Of a stretch of 64,000 bases of DNA, positions 35,567-46,900 are shown piece by piece (positions within the stretch are counted from its first letter, which is position 1; each line of letters begins with the position of its first letter). The translations under genes were made by a program, and so were the position numbers. Under the pieces are notes generated by a model. The model ran no database searches. It was not told where the DNA came from and worked only from the letters and a program-made list of their open reading frames with translations. The DNA is from Enoplolaimus lenunculus (Eukaryota; Nematoda; Enoplea; Enoplida; Thoracostomopsidae): contig JASANG010003490.1 of the NCBI GenBank assembly GCA_030248215.1, positions 1 to 64,000 on the forward strand. The letters run 5' to 3'.

Positions 35567-37945
35567 AAAATCCTGAAGTCCAGCGACCAAAAATCGAAAC
35601 AGACGCCGCAGGAAACCTTGTTTGTCGCAACGAACAAACATTAACCGATTTAGTGTTTATCCTGGACGGCTCATCAAGTGTCGGTCACGAAGATTTCATT
35701 CAAGTCAAAGAATTTGTCGCCGACGTTTTGGCCGGATTTGAAATTGGACCAGACGCGTTACAGGTAAGTCGAAAAATTACTAATTTAAATGTGTCTTCAA
35801 TTATGCTCAACAATAACTCAACCTTAAACCAGCTTAATTTAGTAACTAAACGGGTAGCATGGAAGAAATAGCTGGAAACGAAACATCGATGATAAGTCTT
35901 GGAACTGAAGCACGTCTGGGTAGCTTCAACGAAATATGATGAACTTTGAGTTTTATCAAATATCAAATTTTGTTTTTTCGGAGACTTTCAGTAAATTGCG
36001 GTGAGCGTACGAAACAGAGGCGTTTTTATTTCTGTTTTTCTTCAAACGTACAGTAGTAGTGGTGTAAGCTATATTTTTACACAACAATCTGCTAAACTTT
36101 CTTTCGCTTCACCTTAACCACAGGCGATAAGTTTTGCTCATGTGGCACTAAACCGGAAGCGTAGTGCCGGAATCCAGTTAACACTTTAGTTACATGTAAC
36201 CTATACGCTTCATGAGATACAAGTCATAGTGGTTGCAAATTTTGTGACAATGCAGCACAGCGTGGTCAATTACAATATTCCATCATTTGCGTCGACAATT
36301 TTTATTTGGGCATGGCGCCTAAAATCACTTTCATGCACACCCGTAGCGATTGTAACATGTCACGGGCGAAATTTCAGAGAAGAGCATGCCGAAATTTACC
36401 AGGCAGGCTGAAGTACGTTGATTCAGCAGGCAAAATTTTCCGATGGGTCTGGAACCTTGCCTATTTTCAGTCTGCCTTTTACCCGACAAATACGACTTAA
36501 TTTTTACTATGGTAGTTAGACAAAGCTTTAGTTGAATTTTGTCAAGGCAGTTAAACATATTTTGTAATATTTTTGCACTATGCATTTTAGGTTGCTGTTG
36601 TTCAATATTCCGATCAGTCACAAACAGAATTTAGCTTAAATTCGCATTCCGATATAACATCAGTTATCAATGCTGTCAACAATATACGATACCTTGAGGG
36701 TATGGCCATAACCGCTTGGTTCGATTAAATGCAATTAATTTTGCCAGAACAATGTTACATTTCAACTTAATCGCCACAACTTCTAGCGTTGGAAAAGGAA
36801 CATATGTAGATTGTAAAGTTTTCCAAGGCTTAATATCACATTATACAGAACATTATAATTATAAATTTTTCAGGATCAACTCATACTGGCGAAGCGATTC
36901 GATATGCACTCGATAACGAGCTAATTCCAGTAAAAGGACGCCGGTCGCTTGCGTCTCTCATTGGGGTCGTAATTACTGATGGCACATCTCAGGATAAAGT
37001 TACTGGGTAAAACAAGTATAATTTTTTGCACAATTCAATGAATTAAAGGGATACTAATTCCCCGAACCCTTAAATTTGAAAAAGCAATACATTTAGACTC
37101 GTGTTCAACCCAAGTAGTACCCGGAACTCATGCTTATGCTATACAAACAGTCTAAAAGTGCTTCTTCATCCTAGGTATAAGTGCCGTGAAATTGGTAATC
37201 CGTCGTACGCCAGAATACGTCCAGAGTCAATATCCAGTCGTAGAAAAAACTAAATCCGATACGTTTGTGTGTTGTGTATATTTGCGTTGTTACGTTTGTG
37301 TTCTTCTTGTTTATGTTGTAAGAGCGGCTAAACTTGAAAATTCTCGATAGCCCAGGGCTGTCGAGTTTCGACAAAGACGCTCACACCTGAAAACCCAAGG
37401 CTACAAGATAAACTTCTCAATTAGGCCAGAGCTGTCACGGCGCGGACATATAGGTCCAGTGAATTACAATGTGAATCAAACCACAATTGAATATGAAGGA
37501 AACTTTCTAAAACAGTACATTTCTTTCAAAGCTAACATAAGATAATGCCCGATTTGTGCATAGATACTACAGAAAATAATTATCTGTTGTAATAAGAAAA
37601 ATCACAACACAATCTTGATGAAAAACTGTTTAGTTTTTAACCTAAGTCTTGCAGAATAATCGCCTTATATATTGTGAACCCTTTGTTAAATTTTCATTTG
37701 TCGCTAATTTTGCTCACTGAAATAAATCAAGACAATTGCATTTCATTTCAGACCGGCAAACGCTGCACGTGAATTAGGAATGCAAATGATCGCGGTTGCA
37801 GTAACACCCGATGTTTCGGAGCCTGAATTGTTAGAAATTACCGGACATATCCCTGGTCGACTGTTTAAAGTAAACCGGTTCGAAGAACTACAAGCGCAAC
37901 TCAGAAACGATTTGGTTAAAGAAGTTTGTGTCACTATTCAAGATA
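35567..37945 (+). CDS. vWA-coding exons 1-4 of the cuticlin-like gene
   Basis: Four exons encode about 211 residues. The adhesion site is complete: FILDGSSSVG (DxSxS) in the first exon, STHTGEAI (MIDAS Thr) in the third and VVITDGTS (MIDAS Asp) later in the third. The second exon supplies VAVVQYSD and the fourth MIAVAVTPDV and FKVNRFEEL, the usual last strand and helix of a vWA fold. Divalent-metal-dependent binding to a matrix partner is expected. The partner is not visible. Confidence 0.93.
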
Positions 37946-40900
37946 GTAAGTTCTGAATAGTTTACCAGCTGAACGAAGTGAACAGTCCAGATGCGCGTAT
38001 TCAAGAGAGATAAAAGACACATATATTATCCTGTAAAATTTCAGGAAAGTAAAAAAAGGCTTTTTACAGGGTTTAGAGACACTATTTACCATACCGAGTT
38101 CTTAATGTTTTATTGGTAAATGAAAAGTGCAGGGGTGTATATACATTGTTACGCGTACGCGCAGTACAAAAGTGCCACAAGGGGCGAGAACCGCCTCGAG
38201 CTTGAGGCGTCAAGCTTCTATAATTAAGCGATCATGGTAAACGTCTCGCAACATAGAGGCTGCGATTCGAGATAAGATCCGTAATCAGAATTTATACAAA
38301 ATAAAAAATATTCATGTGACAATGAAGCAGTCCTGTACTTCTAACTCAATTAAACTTTTGATCTTTCGACTTTTCGATATATTTCGTCCGTCCGCTCTAA
38401 AATTAGCGTAGGTACTACAACAACTTCTATTGATGTTATTGCTAGAGTTCATTGCCAATACCGTAATCGATTTGAAAAAAATTTATAAATCACAAGTGAG
38501 ATTTTTAGGCTGGATTTATTTAAGTTTCTTGGGATTAAAAACAAGCCAGCAAGTACAGCAAAAACAAGCAGTTTTGTACGAACGTCAAGATTTAGTTATA
38601 TAATATTCAAAATTGTTTTTTATGTTTAAAATGTTAACCATACCAAAGATCTTTAGTACCCATTAAGCATTAATTTGTTCGGTCTTTGGGGTCCCACAGC
38701 TTAGAATCCAACAAAAAATTACAAGATTTACTGAAATCAGGTCAACTGTTCTCAATAGTTATTACCTAATGCGGGGTTCACGTTATAACCGGAGCAGGCG
38801 GGACACGGTTTGTCCCAGGTTGATTCGACGTCAACGTTAAAATTCGGGCTCTCATATCGGGTCAAGAGACAAAACTCGAATGTCATATGACATTAGCTTA
38901 CAAACCACCGCTCTCAAATCATCAATGTGTACAAGGCACGGTATGTTACGTGATACTGTGGGACATTTATGCGAATATCATATGATATTCCAAAATTTCA
39001 ACGTATATCATATGATATTCAGCGGGACAGTGTAATTATCGGGTGCTAATAAATTAATGGAAAGTCGGACGGCAGAGGCACAGCTGCGCTTAAAATACCA
39101 AATACACGTCTGCAATTTCATTTCCGGCACAAAATCGCTTAGAAAAACAGTGTCATAATTCAAAAATTAAAATTTCAAATTCTAGTATTATATGATATTC
39201 AACAGGATAATTTGGGTATGTTACCTAAAGTATGCAGACATTTGAAAATATATCATATGATATTGCAGGACAAAAGGTGATTTACACATGATGATAGCAG
39301 ACAGTTACGAATTTTTGAATGCGATATAGGGTTTATAAGCAGACAAAATGTTACCCAATAGTATAATAGCGACAAAACGTTTCCCAAGCTGCCCCGGTTA
39401 TAATGTGAACCCCGCATAAACTTTCATATACGAAAAAGTCGCACCATGAATGATTACAAAAGTATCAAATCTTCCGATTGTTTATTGCCTACATCATGAG
39501 TCAGTTATCTGACTGCGTTGAATCTTTGAACAAAATATAAATGTTTCGCAAATTTATGATTGATACGCTATCAAATAGTTTTTCTTATGAAATTAAATTC
39601 AATTAACTCACAAGAGATTTCGTAAGCAATATCTGGCCATAATGGCTGACGTTTTGAATTAACAGTTGACACCTTTACAAAACAGTATATATTGGAAACG
39701 TCCGTTGTGTCTTGGATGTTTCTAGGACGAAAAGGTTTTTTGTTGTTTTTCCGTGTTTTCAAAACTCACCATAAGTGCCCTTATAGCTTACGTTGCTTTT
39801 AACCCTGAAAAAATTTACACTCGGCAGCCGGTGGGTGGGATGCGTATTTGCTTGGCTTAGGCTTAGGCTTAGCTTATAATACTGTTCCGCCCCTGTTCTT
39901 TACATTGGCCAAACTATCAAACGTAAGCAAACCAGCCTTACAATTAGTACAGTTTAGTTAGCAACATATGATTGCTTGGAGTTTTGTTTATTCAGGGCGC
40001 TAAAGTATAGTAGGGAAAAGTTTTTTTGAAACATGCTTTAAAGATAACAGAGTCTAGACTAAAAATAATTAAATTTGCGATTAACAATATACATCGATTA
40101 AACGAACTCTCACAGCTGGAGACAGCAGTCAATGCTTAATCTGTATACAAACAAACTTCACGATTGAAAAAATAAACTAGATTTCCAATAACTGCCGTAC
40201 TCAGCATAATTTGCTGGAAATGACCTGAAAGAGATCTTATGGCCGAACCATTTAGTGGGTCATTAAGGCTAATGTATGATTCAAGCTTATTTATAAACTC
40301 GTCGAATCCATCAGATATTCCGTGACAGAGAGAGGTTTCACTAGAAAGACCAAGGGGCAGTTTCTGATAAAAATCTCTGTCCGTTTCCGTTATAGAAATA
40401 CCGGAATTTGCGTTATTTTTATATTCAGAATTAGCAATAAAATCAAATATAAATCGCGTAATTATTAATTACAAATACGCTGCAATTGTTCGATATGAGC
40501 TAAGCATTGCAAAGTTCATTCAGAATATCAAAAATTTCAGTGCATCCGTTATTTTATCCATGGATTTTTTGCAAAGTTTCGTGTTGCATGCCTCAATTGC
40601 GTTGACAGAAAATTATTAAACATCTTTAAAACTTTCGTTTCCGTTTCTGTTATTTTCACTTTCCACACGCTTGTATATACTACTTAACGTGAGGTGGCTA
40701 ATAATTCGATGAATGCCAGGCGTTTTGATATGATTTAAAATATACATTTGTGCCGAAAACTCAACAAGATCACATGCGAAAATTTTAACCAATACAAGAT
40801 AGGCATTCAAATGAACAAAATTATCGATTCCTTGAATGAAACGGTGACCAATACTCCACTTACTTAACTTTCTCTGTCCACGCCCTAAATATAACATTCA

Positions 40901-43900
40901 GCTTGCATATTTGCTGGTGTCCAGTGTCTCTTTGTTAAAAACGCAACAAAATTAACAATCAGATGCTGTTTTAGGCCTGCCTCTTCTTCAACCAGCGTCA
41001 GGATCAAGCTATGGTAACACAGGAATCGATCCAGAAGGCCCAAGCCCTTCAACGAGCGGTGGCTTAGATATTGCGTGCGAGCAAGACGGTGTAAGCATTA
41101 GCGCTCAAACTCGCAACCCGTTCGAGGGCCGTGTATTTGTTAAAGGTCAAGCAGATCAAGCAGAGTGTTCTCAAAAAGGCACCGGTTCAACGCGAGTCGA
41201 TTTCAAAGTGTTCAGCAATACGTGCTCGTTGCAACGCGGCAGACAGGTATTCAATTTAACACGCACTCAGTTCTTTATTGCGAGATATGTACGGGGCACG
41301 AGTATGAGCTGCGGTATGTAAACTTTTCGGTGCGGCGTAGCGCAGTCAGCCACTGTTCACCGTTGCCCGGCGGTGAGTGCCACGAACGATTTTAAATTTA
41401 AAAACGATGCAATGAGTCGACCGTCGCCGCGCTGCACATCGCGTCGTATCAAAATCAATTTGTAACATCGCGTAGTGCGTCCTCCGGCGTCAGAGTATAG
41501 CGTAACCCTATTGTTTCTTGTTTTATCGATTATTTTGGCTGAAATTATCGCATGGGGCACGCAAGCTACTGTAGAAGCTGCATTGCACGCAGATGTCTAT
41601 TCTAAAATAGCGAAGATCTTTTCTAGCGCATAAATTTGCAGTACCGATTTTTGTCATGTCTGAAATAACAGTAATCTTGACAAATCATTCAGAAGAAACA
41701 AAATTTGTTCATTAACCGTTGCCAAATCTTAAAGCATGGCTACTAGTTATAAGTTAACTATAAGATACTCGATTTGAGTTTTAGTGTTTTCCTAGCGCAT
41801 GCGGAGAAACTGTTATAGAGGCATTGAAACATTAGAGATTAGCTTAATAGACGAACTTAAGCTAATGCAGAAGATGTCTCTGCGAGAGTCTGCAATTTAA
41901 TAGCGTTTAACCAAGCACGCTTTTCCAATTTAAGACAACTTGATTCACCAACAGTTAGGTTCATAAAGAAGTGTATAACCTTTAAATTCAGCGCCAGTTT
42001 AAAGTTTGAAACAAAGACTGGAAAACTCATTCTATTTCGGGTTTTTTAAAATTTAACTTTCGCATATACAGCGCCACGGCTACAACCACTTTCCTTGAGG
42101 GTTACCTGGGCACCTGACTATCCGACAATATCGATATATACCGTACGATTTTGAAAATTTGTACCATAAGTTTGATTGAGGTTTAGGCATATTGTTTTCC
42201 ACGCTCGCCAAGTTCCTTTGACGATTATATATTTTTTCCTGTATACAAGACCCCGCTTTGGATCAGCTCCTGCACCCCTCGCTGGTACGTTACAAGAAGG
42301 CCCCATCTCAAAGGTTGGGAGCCCAGCAATTATGTTTTTTTTTGTTTTTTTGCAGACCAATCCGCGTGGAATGTTCTACGAAACAACAGTGCTAATATCA
42401 TTTCATATGGTGTTCATTACAAAAGTCGATCGGGCATTCAAAATTCGCTGCTTTTTCATGGAAGCGGACAAAGAAATATCAGCAGCACCTTTTGATGTCA
42501 GGTAAAATTAAATAGCAAGGACGGGTTTAGTGGCAACAATACCTACTGGGATCGATCTCTCCCAACAGACAAAAGCGAACTAATAATTTAGTACTGAAAT
42601 TGTGCCTAGGCCACAACAAAACTCGTACGCGCTGTGTGATTTTTAACTAACTGTTCAAAAATTTTGCAAATTCAATTTCATTTTAAAATATGAAAAAATC
42701 TTTAGACAGTAGTTGTCAATGATGTTTTAAATTGTGCTTTTCAATTGACCATTGCCGTTATAAAAGGAAGTTTAAATTGACGACTTCTAGCGAAAAGTAA
42801 ATTTGCAATTGATAGCTGCCTGCAGAAACATAATTTTCAAAGCACAGATTGTTGCTTTCACCAAGTTAGTTTTCGATTTACGCCTTCCCTCAAAAATTTG
42901 ATTCTTAATTGACGGTTATCGCATTGAAACAGGCCATTCGCTTAAACACGCTATCATGCAAAGCGCGAAGCATATCACCATCAACAACTGCTATTATTGC
43001 ACAGACCAACCTTTACCGCTGCTGTGTTGATATTTGTATCTGTTGCCACTTTCTGCTTTTCAGACGGAAAATAGTTGTCAGTTGACTTTTTAAAATTGAT
43101 AAACATATTTTCAGTTCACCAATACCATCTGCTAGCTATTTTAGAGGATAACCGTTAATTGACGGTGCAGAAAACCACAGTCCAAACCCAAACTGTGACT
43201 CAGGCTTTGAATACAAAAATAGCGTTTTAGTTTTCGATGGTTTGGGCAGCGACTTTTTATTCGGTGGTGTCAAATATTTAAAAATATCCAAACTCGGATC
43301 CACCCCAAACAAAAAACAGATCCGTCGCTGCTGAATGGGGTCCTAATACGGATAAGTTGTGATTGTGATGTCTAAATTTATTTAATTATTGCGTTTTTTG
43401 TCCTGCGAATAAGGTAGAAAATACCATTCGTTTAAAAAGTTAAAATTTCAATAAGCAAAAAGCTATCAAAGCATCGGTTTATACTAAATAAAACCAGTTT
43501 TAATCCGTTTTCGTGATTTAGCATCGTATATAAAGCTTTGTGGAGTTTTATTGGCAAACTTTGTGACGCAATTCGTGAACAGCCAAAATAACTGCATCTG
43601 GCCAGTAGCCAACCCAACACGTGATTTAGCAGTCGTTAACAAGCGAGTCAAAAACTTTTCCAGGGTGGAAATTAACATGTTTTCAGCGAACAGATTCGCC
43701 CGTCCCTTTGGCTGAGGGTACGAACTTCTGTTTTTGCGATTGCGTTGTCGGCCAATGTAAAGAACAGGGCCGGAACAGTAGTATAAGCATATTTCTAAAC
43801 CTAAGCCTAAGCGTAAGCGTAAGGATGAGCCTGTTCGTAAGCCAAAGCCTAAGCCTACGCGTAAGCCTAAGCACAAAAGTTCGTCTAAAGCTTAAACTGA

Positions 43901-46900
43901 CTCTATTACGGCCGCGCCGGAAAACGATCCTGCCCTGTTCTATACATGGGCCACGCTGTCTATGAACAAGGCCCTATGAAAGATGCATTATTATTTTGTC
44001 TGAAATTAACAACTTAATTGTGTTGTAAATATTATACATATATTATTGGAACCAGCACAAATAGAGAATAATTTATTTTCACTTCATTAATTGTTTAGGC
44101 CTGGATTTTATCTCATGTAAGATATATTTCCCAGTTAAGATTTGAACCGAGGACTCTCAAAAGGGAAGGAGTCCATCATCCCTCACTAGCTGATAAGAGC
44201 GCGATGCTACAGCTGAAGAGAGCTCTCGTCTACATTTTTTATACAACGCAAGCGAGTAATATTAGTGTTAGACATTGCTCAATGAAGAATATATTTCTTT
44301 TTTATTCAATGGTACACAGTTTGCGCAGAGTTGCTCACAGCATATCCTAAGCGAGAAAAGGTCTCTGTTTAAAACAGACATAAATGATGACCAATTCCGG
44401 CAGGTTTGGAACAAGTATGTGTGAGGCAGGACTACCAATGATTGTAAATGTTAATCGTTAAGGCTCACTGCTTAAGGCGTCTATGCTTGTCATGTAGTCG
44501 ACGTATTAGGCTTGTAGCCATCTCGCTTTGCAATGGTAGCGAAACCAAACACGATTTTAGTAGCACAAAATTTCGGATTTGATTGCTCTTGGGGGAGGTG
44601 GGTCTAGGTATACGTGCACTTCTCTGGATTAATTAGTAAATATATATTCTACTTTCAGTGGAATGACAACTCAAGTCGTTGACGCAGGGTCGATTATGCC
44701 GACTTGCCGATATCAAATTCGTAAAGACAGTCCTGATGGCCCGGTGGTTCGATACGCGTCAATTGGCGACAAAATATTTCATGTTTGGGAATGCGAACCA
44801 GGTATTCGTTTGTAAATAATTACTTTTAGTATTTAGTGCAACTATTTGATTTGAAATAAAAATGACGAAATTCATCAAATAATTTAAAAATCTTTGAGTG
44901 CATTTCACTATTTTTTGTTTAAAAGTTTAGAAAGACCGGTGAATGTTTTTCATGCATTAATTGTATTGGCTGATGACAAATAAAACATTTTTAAACTTTT
45001 TGATTTTAATATCTGTTTCCGTTTTGCTATTTTTACTGGCCGTATAGGTGTATACACCCTGCCTAGATACTGTAGTGACACGAATAAGAGTGGAAATAAG
45101 AGGGGGTCCTCATTTTGAGTTCCAATCAATAGGAGTCCGTATCCGTTATAAGAGTCCGTAAGCGGAGAGGGAGAGAATCCCTAAACCCTAATTAGAGTCT
45201 ACAAATGTCAGTTATCACTAATTGTAGCGCATAAATGAATCCAGGATCAAATAAAGTGGAATTCGAGACTTTAAAGCAGAGTTAAGTTTTGAAAGTACAT
45301 TCCTAGTATATCCTTGCATTATCAATCAAGCATTTTATGCAAGACAAATAATCGTTTAATTCAACGGATAGTTTCAATACGGATATATCAGTAACGAAGG
45401 ACGGCGGAGGGCGGATTAACAATAAATAACAGTCCGTAACCGAATAACCTAGGGTACGCTCTTTGAGAGGCCAAATATATATTAGTCCCCTCTTTTATTC
45501 GGGTCACTACGGTACCTTCCTATTAAACATGCTGGCTATGCGCCCGGCTATTGTGGTTCTAGGTACTGACAAGCTTCCAATATACACGAATTCTATTTCG
45601 CTATCTGGCAATGAAATTTTTGCTTAGCCTTTCAAACGCACAGCGAAACCTGGCTTGCAGTATTTTGCTATGAATGTTTGACCATAAGCTCGGGCGAAAA
45701 CGGACCGGTACAGATACGGATTGCTTCCCATTAAAGATCTTTACTCTTTTCTAAATAGGTGATAGCATTTTCAGACGGTGAAGCGATGCATGCAATGTTA
45801 GTTCATAGTTGTTTTGTCAAAGATGGTCGGAACGAAAACGTCGCAATTTTAGATCAACATGGGTTAGTGAATTCAGTTTAAATTTGGGCCTGATTGCAAA
45901 CGCAACGCTAAGAAATATTGTTAGTTTTATTTGAGTAAATAATCACTCTGGACAAGAGTATGCAACTGGGTAAATTCTGTGTAGCAATGAATGTACCCAT
46001 TGCGTGTTGCGTTTCTGATCCACCTTCTTGGTTGATGGTGGAGTACTTTGTACTAATATTTACAATTTGAAATAGGCGAGTATAGCTATTCTTAAAACCA
46101 CATTTATTAACTGGGTGTTCAAGTGGAAGGTACTCACTGAAAATGAGGGGTCTGATAAAAACGCAACACGCGCTGGTACATTTTGTACCTGCACACTTTT
46201 GTCCATGGAGTTTTATCGTCGACTCTATTGGCTGTAGACACAACGGAATTTAAGTCCCTGGTCTGGAAATTTTATGCAGATTTGGAGCACAAAACAAAAC
46301 AAACAGTAAACCATATAAATGTGTATGTGCAAATGATTGGGATTTAAGAATTAAAACAGATTCCTGTACAAACAATATGGCAACAAGAAGATATATCCCT
46401 TCAAAATTTTTTGGACAAAGTTAAGGCTTAGGCTCAAGCATTGGAAAAGGCTTAGGCTTAGGCAAGCATTGTGCTAACTCTAAGTCTATCGGGCGATGTA
46501 CAAGAGCTGAAGTACAAACGCGTAGCCATGGAGGTTTCTGGTGTCAACCCCTGTTCGCATTTCTGTATGGTTTTTAGATTCGGATTTCGTTTGGAATTTA
46601 AAGAAATTTACTCCCTCCACAAATGAAACTGCACAAATGAAACTGTAGCAACGCTCCTGGTAATGATTGTTATATTTTAGGTGTGGTCTGGATCCATACG
46701 TTCTACGCGATTTAATATACGACGAGTCATTGCTTAGAGCTTACCAAGAAACGCACGCGTTTAAGTTTGCCGACCGTACCTCGTTATATTTTAGTTGCCA
46801 AGTAATGCTTTGTATGAAGCTCGAAGCAGCGTGTCAACAATCTGTGGTATGCTCTTAGTGTAGTTTGCGTCATTGCTATATGGGCCCATGTTACTTTAAG

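Noticed and set aside
38218-38280. Possible tRNA on the plus strand
   Set aside because: A GCGATTCGAG string and an anticodon-like region are present, but no acceptor or T stem pairs. Too weak to list as a feature.
43484-43965. Leu/Gly/Arg- or Ser-repeat frames on both strands
   Set aside because: They come from the TTAGGC-type array of the hAT-like element at 43750-43952.
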